This document shows, one piece after another, positions 1 to 6,756 of a stretch of 7,983 bases of DNA. The notes below the pieces were generated by a model. That model saw nothing but the letters and a program-made list of their open reading frames with translations. It had not been told where the DNA came from and made no database searches. Source of the stretch: Desulfuromonadales bacterium (GTDB lineage Bacteria; Desulfobacterota; Desulfuromonadia; Desulfuromonadales; BM103); the NCBI GenBank assembly GCA_029859485.1, contig JAOUDB010000104.1:1-7983 (forward strand). The letters run 5' to 3'. The translations under genes were made by a program, and so were the position numbers. How positions within the stretch are numbered: the stretch's first letter is position 1; each line of letters begins with the position of its first letter.

Positions 1-1150
1 CACGCTCAAGTTGTTTCTTTTTCAGAACCAGCTGCATCTTCTGTTCTTCCTGAACAATGGCGGCGGCAATATCCTGGCTGGCGCGTTCCTGGTAAGAGCT
101 TTCAAGGTCTGCCGCCATTTTATTAAAGGACGTCGCGATCTGCCCCAACTCATCATCACCGACATCCATAATCCGGTAGGATAGATTGCCGCGACTGATT
201 GCCTCGGTCGCGTTGCGCAGCTCTATTGCCGGCTTTGTAACCTGGCTGATTCTTCTAAAGTAAAAAACAGTGCCGAGGATGATGACAGCACTCATGGCCA
301 GGATCATTCGCAAGATGGTTTCTGACTGCATCTCGGTTGTTGATTTCAGGGAGGCTTCGAGGGAAAGTATAATTCTGTCACTTCTGCCCAGAGGGATCAT
401 GGTGAAGAGATGGCGCTCCGGATCCGTGCCAATGTCGTGATCGAGGAAAAGTGATTGACCGCTACCAATCAGGTTGATCTGGGCCGGGGTCAGGTCGACG
501 TCGGTAAATTCAGGTTTACTTTTAACAATGGTTTTGCCCTCTGGTGTCATCAGCGCCGCAGAGACGTTAAGAGCGGATGTTACACTCCTCAAGAAAGTTT
601 CACCCATGGCTGTTTGCAACAGGAGAATCCTGCTCAACTCGTTACCTGTGTAGATTGGTGCCGCAACCATGAGAACAGGGACGCCACCGAATTCATTGCT
701 GTAGCGAAAGCGAGGCTGTCCGCTACGGCGCACCTGGTCGAAGAGTGTGACAAGGCTTTCTTGTTGAATGAGCCCCCGGATGTCGGCAGGATAAAAGGTG
801 GTTATGATGTTGGACTTTTCAAGGGTGTTGAATAGGCGGTCCTGCAAGATGCCAAATTCGGCTTCATCGTGAAATCTTTCGGAAAGAGACTGGAACTGCT
901 GCATGATAACAGCATAGGTCTGCAGGATGATCTCATGCTTCTTGAACTCCCGGTAGAGCACTTCCTTGGTGGCGGCCAGACGTTCGTCGGCGCTATTTTG
1001 AAATGAATGCTCTGCCAGGTGAATGGACCCATAGATTGCCGCAACAGTTAAGGCGACAATAAGGAACAGGAATGGTAAAAAGACTTTTCTGCGCAGGGAA
1101 CGAAAGCGCCTTGACTGCTCGGAAGCTTTGGAAGGAGAGGCTGCTTTCAT
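1..1150 (-). CDS. HAMP-domain membrane sensor protein, C-terminus outside window
   Basis: An uninterrupted minus-strand reading frame runs from an ATG at 1150-1148 to the window edge (383 complete codons), so the C-terminal part is missing. The N-terminus is basic, followed by a membrane segment at about residues 23-45 (VFLPFLFLIVALTVAAIYG). A region of about 230 residues, probably extracytoplasmic, follows and may be Cache-like, but I cannot place it in a family. A second membrane segment lies at about 279-300. A HAMP domain follows at about 300-352, with its typical Pro, GNLSYR, DDELGQ and SFNKMA elements, and then a charged coiled coil. The output domain lies beyond base 1 and could be a histidine kinase, GGDEF, HD-GYP or chemotaxis signalling domain. 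The gene starts 12 bases after the HD-GYP sensor gene with a weak AAAGAG ribosome site, so the two are probably cotranscribed. Sensor class is well supported; the output is unknown. Confidence 0.85.
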   Translation of the reverse strand, partial: MKAASPSKASEQSRRFRSLRRKVFLPFLFLIVALTVAAIYGSIHLAEHSFQNSADERLAATKEVLYREFKKHEIILQTYAVIMQQFQSLSERFHDEAEFGILQDRLFNTLEKSNIITTFYPADIRGLIQQESLVTLFDQVRRSGQPRFRYSNEFGGVPVLMVAAPIYTGNELSRILLLQTAMGETFLRSVTSALNVSAALMTPEGKTIVKSKPEFTDVDLTPAQINLIGSGQSLFLDHDIGTDPERHLFTMIPLGRSDRIILSLEASLKSTTEMQSETILRMILAMSAVIILGTVFYFRRISQVTKPAIELRNATEAISRGNLSYRIMDVGDDELGQIATSFNKMAADLESSYQERASQDIAAAIVQEEQKMQLVLKKKQLER

Positions 1151-1162
1151 AGGACTCTTTGA

Positions 1163-3202
1163 TTAATGAGGAAATTGCCCGTCGTTGATTAGCTCAACAA
1201 AGGATGTAGCGACTTCGGGGTCAAATTGGGTGCCGGAATGGTCGCGTATCTCCTGTATGGCAATCTCGTGAGAGAGAGCTTTACGGTAGGGCCTGTCAGA
1301 GGTCATGGCGTCGTAGGTATCACAGACAGCCAGGATCTTTCCTTCCAGGCGCCAATTCTCACCCGTCAGGCCATTCGGATAACCGTTACCATCATAGCGT
1401 TCGTGGTGCTGCTCAATAATCTCACGAACTGTACCAAGGAAGCTGATCGGCTCAAGTATGCGCACACCGATAGAGGGGTGCAACTTGAGAACGTCGATGT
1501 CCGCAGGGGTCAACTTCTCCTTCTTGTGGAGCAGGTTGACATCAATGCCTATTTTGCCAATGTCATGCAGAATCGCAGCTTGCTCGAGTTGCTTGAGAGC
1601 ATCGCCTTCTATTCCCATCTTCTTCGCCAGAGAGACACTGAAGCGTGTTACGCGCTCGGAATGGCCACGAGTGTAAGCGTCACTTGCCTCGATGGCGGAT
1701 ACGAGCGCCTGAACTGTATTGAGGTATGTGGTCTCCTGCTCTTCGTAGAGGCGGGCGTTGCGGATGGCGATACTGGCCTGGGCTGCAATGGTCGAGAGAA
1801 GTTCGAGGTCAGAGTTGTTGAATTCTGAGCCATCAATCGGGTTGGCGATGGTGATCGTGCCGATGACCTTCTCTTTATCGTTTAAGGGCGCGCAAAGAAC
1901 GGACTCTCGGATAAAGCCGAGCCGGCTCATCTTGCTGAACTCACGGGCTTTGTCAATATTTTCTACTAGTTTGGGCTCATTGTTGTTCATGACCCAATAG
2001 GAGACACCACCAGGTTTCAGGGGGATCTCCAGTTGACGATCGAACTCATCATTGATGCCTGCTCCGCCCCCAACGACCAGGTTGCCGCTCTTCTCGTTCA
2101 ACATGAGAATGTAGCCGATCTGGGCTTTCATGGTCTCCATGCTCTTCTGGCTGAGAAGGTTCAGTAGCTTGTCGAGATCCATGGTGGCGTTGACGGCCAG
2201 GCCCATTTTGTAAAGCGCCTGTAAACGGTCTACAGCCTGGGTAAGCCCTATGTTTTTCTCTTCGAGTTCGCTGGCGAGGTCGGCAATCTTGTAGTTTGCT
2301 TCCTCGATCTCCTCGATACGTTCCTCGAGGTTGATGTTGAGATACTCAATCTCCTTGAGGCGATCCTCAAGGGTCATGTTCATCGCATGGATTTCTTCGT
2401 TGTGAGCCAGTTTTTCTTGGTTTACGGCAAGCTCACGCTCGTTAGTAACTGTTTTTTCTACAAGCGCCCTCAGCCGCTGCACCATGTCGTTGAACTTGGA
2501 AGAGAGTAGCGTCATTTCGTCAGAACTGCTGACGACAGTGTGTGCCTGTTCGAATTCGCCCTGCTCAACAAGGTCCATGGCGGTAACCAGCTTGCGAATC
2601 GGGGCATCAACGTAGATCAGAAGAAATGCGGTAATTGTCAGAATCAGTATGACCAACATGACGCCGGAGGCGACCATGGTTGCGTTTCGTCCACTGCTCT
2701 GCATGTTTGCCAAAGTGCTCAGGGAGAGCTGCAGGTTGAGGATGCCAAGAACCTTGAGGTTCTCGTCGTGGCATCCATAGCACTCCTGTGAATTATAGAT
2801 AGGGACCAAGGAGTTGAAGTGGTCCTGGCCGGAGAGTGTGCTTGCGTAAGAGAAGTTACCTGTTCGGTAGGCCATCAGTTCCGAGGTTGAAACCAGTTCG
2901 CCTATCTCTTCCGGTAGGGCGGCCATCAGGATACGTCCGGATTCATCAAAGATCCGTACGCTGTTTATGGCCGGCTCGTTGTTGATTTTACCGAGAATGT
3001 GGCCAACCCGGTCGTTCTTGCCGTTGGCCATGTCCGTAATGATACTGTTGCGGATTGTTTCTGTCAGCATACGGCCATGTTCTGACGCCAGTTTGCTGAG
3101 CATGGCTTTCTGCGTTTGCAGGTTGTACCAGGTTGTCAGACCAATGGCGACCATCAGAATGACACAGCACAAACCGAGGAATTTTATCTTAAGAGAGTTC
3201 AT
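1163..3202 (-). CDS. Membrane haem-c sensor: HAMP-GAF-HD-GYP c-di-GMP phosphodiesterase
   Basis: 679 residues. Membrane segments at about 5-26 and 176-198 enclose a periplasmic domain of about 150 residues. Near its end is C141-Y-G-C144-H145, a c-type haem attachment motif preceded by PIYN and followed by LGILNL, an arrangement I recognise from deltaproteobacterial sensors. Next come HAMP (about 199-250), a long Glu-rich coiled coil (250-328) and GAF (about 330-485). HD-GYP fills about 490-679, with GHSERV (513-518), the HD pair H546-D547 in ILHDIGKIG, HHERYDGNGYP (599-609, GYP intact) and DTYDAMTSDRPYR (628-640). With all signature residues present it probably hydrolyses c-di-GMP. The input is inferred to be redox state or a small ligand at the haem, transmitted through HAMP and the coiled coil; GAF may bind a cytoplasmic ligand. 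The ATG at 3202 gives a proper N-terminal signal-anchor; no strong Shine-Dalgarno sequence is visible. First gene of a two-gene operon with the truncated sensor downstream. Confidence 0.93.
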   Translation of the reverse strand: MNSLKIKFLGLCCVILMVAIGLTTWYNLQTQKAMLSKLASEHGRMLTETIRNSIITDMANGKNDRVGHILGKINNEPAINSVRIFDESGRILMAALPEEIGELVSTSELMAYRTGNFSYASTLSGQDHFNSLVPIYNSQECYGCHDENLKVLGILNLQLSLSTLANMQSSGRNATMVASGVMLVILILTITAFLLIYVDAPIRKLVTAMDLVEQGEFEQAHTVVSSSDEMTLLSSKFNDMVQRLRALVEKTVTNERELAVNQEKLAHNEEIHAMNMTLEDRLKEIEYLNINLEERIEEIEEANYKIADLASELEEKNIGLTQAVDRLQALYKMGLAVNATMDLDKLLNLLSQKSMETMKAQIGYILMLNEKSGNLVVGGGAGINDEFDRQLEIPLKPGGVSYWVMNNNEPKLVENIDKAREFSKMSRLGFIRESVLCAPLNDKEKVIGTITIANPIDGSEFNNSDLELLSTIAAQASIAIRNARLYEEQETTYLNTVQALVSAIEASDAYTRGHSERVTRFSVSLAKKMGIEGDALKQLEQAAILHDIGKIGIDVNLLHKKEKLTPADIDVLKLHPSIGVRILEPISFLGTVREIIEQHHERYDGNGYPNGLTGENWRLEGKILAVCDTYDAMTSDRPYRKALSHEIAIQEIRDHSGTQFDPEVATSFVELINDGQFPH
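2768..2782 (-). other. c-type haem attachment motif CxxCH (residues 141-145 of the HD-GYP sensor)
   Basis: The reverse complement encodes Cys-Tyr-Gly-Cys-His. It lies between the two membrane segments, so in the periplasm, where cytochrome c maturation attaches haem. It is the only CxxCH in this protein. The axial second ligand is unknown; His128 in QDHFN is a nearby candidate. Confidence 0.8.
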
Positions 3203-3251
3203 GAATGAATTATTTGCCGCCTGTTTTCGTACTAACCTTTAAATTAAAATA

Positions 3252-3282
3252 CGTCATAACGCCAATGGGCCGTTATTTGACG
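3252..3282. promoter_or_regulatory. Inverted repeat in the divergent intergenic region, possible operator
   Basis: CGTCATAACG (3252-3261) is the reverse complement of CGTTAT (3271-3276) plus GACG (3279-3282), with a 2-base interruption in the right arm and a 9-base centre. It lies 50-80 bases upstream of the HD-GYP sensor start and about 50 bases upstream of the rightward promoter candidate. It could be a regulator binding site or a hairpin in the sensor leader. No known operator consensus was recognised. Confidence 0.35.
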
Positions 3283-3333
3283 CAAGCGTACGGAGCGAGA
3301 GACGGTTAAAATTACAGTCAAAAACCTCTTGAC

Positions 3334-3362
3334 TTGACTCCATTCTCACATCGCTATAGGAT
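3334..3362 (+). promoter_or_regulatory. Candidate sigma-70 promoter for the DUF2065-queA unit
   Basis: A -35 box TTGACT (3334-3339, 5 of 6 to TTGACA) is separated by 17 bases from a -10 box TAGGAT (3357-3362, 4 of 6 to TATAAT). An overlapping second TTGACT sits at 3329-3334. Transcription would start near 3369 and give a leader of about 120 bases before the DUF2065 gene. Visual match only. Confidence 0.4.
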
Positions 3363-3409
3363 CGCAGGGTTTGCCACTTCTGAAAATCATCATTTCTGCT
3401 TTGTTACTG

Positions 3410-3421
3410 GGCTCGCGAGCC
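3410..3421. repeat. Perfect 12-base palindrome GGCTCGCGAGCC
   Basis: GGCTCGCGAGCC equals its own reverse complement. It stands out as GC-rich within an AT-rich leader, 68 bases before the DUF2065 start. As RNA it could form a short hairpin (GGCU/AGCC with a CGCG loop); as DNA it could bind a dimeric regulator. No U-run follows, so it is not a terminator. Confidence 0.5.
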
Positions 3422-3489
3422 TTATAACGAAATTTTATTTTGCAATAAGCAGACCAGAACTCTTTATGTAAGGATGTTATCTTTCTCTC

Positions 3490-3681
3490 ATGCTGCCTGA
3501 AGCTCTTATCGTAGTTCTCGGTGTTGTTCTGATCGTAGAAGGTATGCCGTGGTTTCTTTCGCCACGGGGAACCAAGCGTATGCTGAGCGAACTCTCCCAA
3601 CTGAACGATAATGCTCTGCGTGTTGTCGGCCTGGTTTTTATGCTGGCTGGTTTGTTACTTGTTTACTTTGTTAAGGGCTAA
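3490..3681 (+). CDS. DUF2065 family small membrane protein (YjeT-like)
   Basis: 63 residues with two membrane segments, at about 3-22 (PEALIVVLGVVLIVEGMPWF) and 43-61 (LRVVGLVFMLAGLLLVYFV), joined by a short polar loop. The pattern LxLVLxxEGxxxxLxP, then a Lys/Arg-rich stretch, then LxxLxDNxLRxxGLxxxxxGLxxxY is that of DUF2065, whose E. coli member is YjeT. The length matches the family, which has no established biochemical function; inner-membrane location is inferred. An in-frame stop at 3469-3471 leaves ATG 3490 as the first usable start. The best AAGGA (3470-3474) is 15 bases upstream, farther than ideal, so initiation may be weak. queA follows after 44 bases and is probably in the same transcript. 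Confidence 0.85.
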   Translation: MLPEALIVVLGVVLIVEGMPWFLSPRGTKRMLSELSQLNDNALRVVGLVFMLAGLLLVYFVKG

Positions 3682-3725
3682 TTAATCTATATGAATAAAT
3701 ATATTGGTTCAAGCGTAAAAAGTCT

Positions 3726-4757
3726 ATGCAGCTGAGTGAGTACGATTTTGAGCTTCCCCAACATCTAATAGCTCAGAACCCTCTTGGCGATCGTTCTGCT
3801 TCGCGACTTTTGTCCCTGGACAGGTCCTCTAAGCAAATTGGTCACCGTTGTTTCACCGAGCTCCCCGAACTCTTACGCGATGGTGATCTCCTGGTTCGTA
3901 ATGAAACCCGGGTCATACCGGCGCGATTGCTAGGTAAGAAAGAAAGTGGAGGGCAGGTCGAGCTCTTGCTGGTGAAACAGTGCGATCCAGTGCAGAACAT
4001 CTGGCGCTGCATGACGCGCAGCTCAAAGCCGGTCCGGATTGGCGCCAGGCTTGATTTCTCTGCGGGCGTCTATGGTGAAGTCGTTGAAGCTGTTGAAGAC
4101 GGTCACCGCATGGTTCGTTTTGCCCCGTCCGACAATTTTCTTGAAACGCTTGAGCGTGTCGGTCATATGCCGTTGCCTCCCTATATCCGCCGCGAGGATC
4201 ATGAGCAGGACAAAGACCGTTACCAGACCGTGTTTGCAAACAAACCGGGTGCCATCGCCGCGCCGACGGCAGGGCTGCATTTTACTGAAGAGACTTTTAC
4301 TGCTCTTGCCAAACGCAACATAGATGTCTGCAACATTACGCTTCATGTGGGCCCGGGAACTTTTCTGCCGGTTCGCACAGAGAAACTGGATGACCATCGC
4401 ATGCATTCGGAAGCCTACGAAGTGACAGAAGAGGCCGCGCAGCAAATTAACAAGGCTCGCGCAGAAGGGCGACGGATCATTGCCTTGGGTACCACTGTGA
4501 CGAGAACACTGGAGCACGCGGTCGATGATAACGGTTTATTGCAGGCTGGGCAGGGTGAAACGGCTCTTTTTATCAGGCCAGGTTTTCAGTTCCGCCTGAT
4601 CGATGCACTGATAACCAACTTTCATCTCCCCAAGTCGACGCTGCTCGTACTGGTGTCTGCTTTTGCCGGCAAGGATTTTATTCTCAAGGCTTATCAGGAA
4701 GCTGTCGAACAAGAATACCGATTCTTCAGCTATGGTGATTGCATGTTGATTGAATAG
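3726..4757 (+). CDS. queA: S-adenosylmethionine:tRNA ribosyltransferase-isomerase QueA
   Basis: 343 residues, the usual length for QueA. The enzyme moves and isomerises the ribosyl part of S-adenosylmethionine onto preQ1 at tRNA position 34, giving epoxyqueuosine, in the cytoplasm. Recognisable family blocks are YDFELPQHLIAQ (6-17), NETRVIPARL (59-68), GAIAAPTAGLHFT (175-187), LHVGPGTF (206-213), HRMHSEAYEV (224-233) and ITNFHLPKSTLL (296-307); the C-terminus ends YRFFSYGDCMLIE as in relatives. The start ATG has only a weak purine-rich site (TAAAAAG). It follows the DUF2065 gene by 44 bases and precedes tgt, the preceding pathway step, but the gap to tgt is unusually long (about 320 bases) and full of repeats. 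The last 13 bases of the gene are part of a 16-base tandem duplication. Confidence 0.98.
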   Translation: MQLSEYDFELPQHLIAQNPLGDRSASRLLSLDRSSKQIGHRCFTELPELLRDGDLLVRNETRVIPARLLGKKESGGQVELLLVKQCDPVQNIWRCMTRSSKPVRIGARLDFSAGVYGEVVEAVEDGHRMVRFAPSDNFLETLERVGHMPLPPYIRREDHEQDKDRYQTVFANKPGAIAAPTAGLHFTEETFTALAKRNIDVCNITLHVGPGTFLPVRTEKLDDHRMHSEAYEVTEEAAQQINKARAEGRRIIALGTTVTRTLEHAVDDNGLLQAGQGETALFIRPGFQFRLIDALITNFHLPKSTLLVLVSAFAGKDFILKAYQEAVEQEYRFFSYGDCMLIE

Positions 4758-4776
4758 TTTGTTGATTGAATAGTTT
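4745..4776 (+). repeat. Exact 16-base tandem duplication across the queA stop codon
   Basis: GTTGATTGAATAGTTT occurs at 4745-4760 and again, directly adjacent and identical, at 4761-4776. The first copy encodes the queA C-terminus (LIE, then TAG); the second is non-coding. The exact identity points to a recent slippage-type duplication. Confidence 0.9.
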
Positions 4777-4786
4777 AAAGCGTGAG

Positions 4787-4826
4787 ACGAGGTGCTGGGA
4801 CGGGGTACGAGGTGCCGGGAAAGCGT
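4787..4826 (+). repeat. Two copies of a degenerate 20-base tandem repeat
   Basis: The unit starting ACGAGGTGCTGGGA (4787-4806) is followed by ACGAGGTGCCGGGA (4807-4826). The first 14 bases differ at one position, and the full 20-base units agree at 16 of 20. It lies just downstream of the queA duplication and just before the MITE-like element. No function is apparent. Confidence 0.7.
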
Positions 4827-4827
4827 A

Positions 4828-4835
4828 ATACTTTT
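4828..4835 (+). repeat. Left 8-base direct repeat (candidate target-site duplication)
   Basis: ATACTTTT directly abuts the left terminal inverted repeat of the element at 4836-5045 and is identical to 5046-5053 on the other side. Confidence 0.6.
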
Positions 4836-5045
4836 CGGACCTATTGCCCAAACAAGAACAATATGGCTTTACACTAAAACAGTAAAATCTGAAATCAAAA
4901 GACAAACGCAAAGACGCTAAAAAAGCCATGAAAGAGGCAAAGGGTGACTCTTCTCGCTTTTTGAAGTGGTTTTCTTTGCGGCCTTTCTCGACCCCTTCGC
5001 ACCTTTGCGTTAAATACTAAAACTATTGTTTGGGTGGTAAATCCG
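4836..5045. mobile_element. MITE-like non-coding element, 210 bases
   Basis: The left end reads CGGACCTATTGCCCAAACAA (4836-4855). The reverse complement of the right end (5026-5045) reads CGGATTTACCACCCAAACAA, identical at 15 of 20 positions including the first four and last nine. Inside is a second inverted pair, AACGCAAAG (4905-4913) and CTTTGCGTT (5003-5011), with further partial complementarity towards the centre. Perfect 8-base direct repeats ATACTTTT flank the element exactly on both sides. No plausible transposase or other gene lies within, so it would have to be mobilised in trans. The internal GCAAAGACGC motif resembles dispersed intergenic repeats I recall from many environmental bacteria, which produce spurious Arg-rich ORF calls. 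I cannot assign a transposase family from the ends alone. It separates queA from tgt. Confidence 0.55.
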
Positions 5046-5053
5046 ATACTTTT
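5046..5053 (+). repeat. Right 8-base direct repeat (candidate target-site duplication)
   Basis: ATACTTTT immediately follows the right terminal inverted repeat and is identical to 4828-4835. It is continuous with the palindromic TTTTTAAAAA (5050-5059) upstream of tgt. Confidence 0.6.
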
Positions 5054-5074
5054 TAAAAATGGACTAACATTTAG

Positions 5075-6246
<1,172 letters not shown>

Positions 6247-6285
6247 CAGTATGATTGCTTGTAAAATATATAACTAGCTAATATC

Positions 6286-6291
6286 AGGAGG
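6286..6291 (+). promoter_or_regulatory. Strong ribosome binding site of yajC
   Basis: AGGAGG, a perfect Shine-Dalgarno sequence, lies six bases before ATG 6298 and fixes the yajC start. It is clearly stronger than the sites of queA and tgt, suggesting yajC is translated at a higher rate. Confidence 0.8.
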
Positions 6292-6297
6292 AAAAAC

Positions 6298-6624
6298 ATG
6301 TTTGCAACAAACGCATATGCAATGGCAGGTGGCGCTGAACAACAAGCTGGAGGGTCCGGTATGGAAGGGATTGTGATGCTGGTTATCATGTTCGCAATCT
6401 TTTACCTGTTGCTGATCCGTCCGCAACAGAAGCGCGCCAAGCAGCACAAAGAGCTGGTACAAAGTTTGAAAGCCGGCGATCAGATTGTTTCCGCCGGTGG
6501 TATTCACGGCAAAGTCGTGGCTGTTCAGGAAGATATTGTGACTCTCGAAGTTGCCAGCAATGTTCGTATTAAAATCAACCGCAGCTCTGTCGTTGGCACC
6601 AAGACAGATAGCCTGGAAGAATAG
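6298..6624 (+). CDS. yajC: Preprotein translocase accessory subunit YajC
   Basis: 108 residues, the normal size. A short N-terminal stretch (MFATNAYAMA, then Gly-rich) precedes one membrane segment at about 23-40 (EGIVMLVIMFAIFYLLLI). The family hallmark RPQQKRAKQH (41-50) follows, then a cytoplasmic domain with SLKAGDQIVSAGGIHGKVVAV. YajC sits in the inner membrane with SecD and SecF and associates with SecYEG; it is not essential in E. coli. It follows tgt by 65 bases and precedes secD by 132, in the conserved tgt-yajC-secD-secF order. The gap to secD carries two predicted RNA stem-loops. Confidence 0.97.
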   Translation: MFATNAYAMAGGAEQQAGGSGMEGIVMLVIMFAIFYLLLIRPQQKRAKQHKELVQSLKAGDQIVSAGGIHGKVVAVQEDIVTLEVASNVRIKINRSSVVGTKTDSLEE

Positions 6625-6645
6625 CTGTCAACTCATAAAGCGTCT

Positions 6646-6694
6646 GTCTGAAGGATCGAATTCCGATATTTTCGGATCAGATCTTTCTCTAGAC
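6646..6694 (+). other. Long imperfect stem-loop between yajC and secD
   Basis: GTCTGAAGGATC (6646-6657) pairs with GATCTTTC (6680-6687) plus AGAC (6691-6694), with one G-U pair and a 3-base bulge. Above a small internal loop, TCCGA (6662-6666) pairs with TCGGA (6672-6676) around a TATTT loop. No U-run directly follows the structure, so a terminator is unlikely. Found by eye; folding energy not computed. Confidence 0.5.
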
Positions 6695-6714
6695 ACTCTA
6701 ATTTAGACGTATGG

Positions 6715-6735
6715 CGGTCTGCTTTTCGCGGACCG
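6715..6735 (+). other. Stem-loop just upstream of the secD ribosome binding site
   Basis: CGGTCTGC (6715-6722) pairs with GCGGACCG (6728-6735): seven Watson-Crick pairs and one U-G, with a 5-base loop TTTTC. It ends five bases before the secD Shine-Dalgarno sequence. A mini-ORF (ATG 6711 to TGA 6738-6740, nine codons, MAVCFSRTG) spans it. It may influence secD translation; there is no U-tract for termination. Confidence 0.5.
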
Positions 6736-6740
6736 GTTGA

Positions 6741-6746
6741 AAGGAG
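6741..6746 (+). promoter_or_regulatory. Ribosome binding site of secD
   Basis: AAGGAG lies ten bases before ATG 6757. The spacing is on the long side. An ATG at 6747 is out of frame with SecD. The preceding mini-ORF stop TGA (6738-6740) directly abuts this site. Confidence 0.65.
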
Positions 6747-6756
6747 ATGCAACAGA

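Noticed and set aside
455..835. 126-residue plus-strand ORF
   Set aside because: Overlaps the continuous minus-strand HAMP sensor frame, which has clear membrane and HAMP segments.
1226..1828. 200-residue plus-strand ORF
   Set aside because: Antisense to the HD-GYP domain, which has all expected catalytic residues.
3203..3489. Riboswitch (c-di-GMP or preQ1 type) in the divergent region
   Set aside because: I could not find the conserved core motifs of either class on either strand; only a dyad, a promoter candidate and a short palindrome are visible.
4023..4517. 164-residue minus-strand ORF
   Set aside because: Antisense to conserved QueA motifs and without protein family features.
4836..5045. 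CRISPR or tRNA-like structure in the queA-tgt gap
   Set aside because: No regularly spaced identical repeats, and no cloverleaf with T-arm consensus; inverted ends with flanking direct repeats explain the region better.
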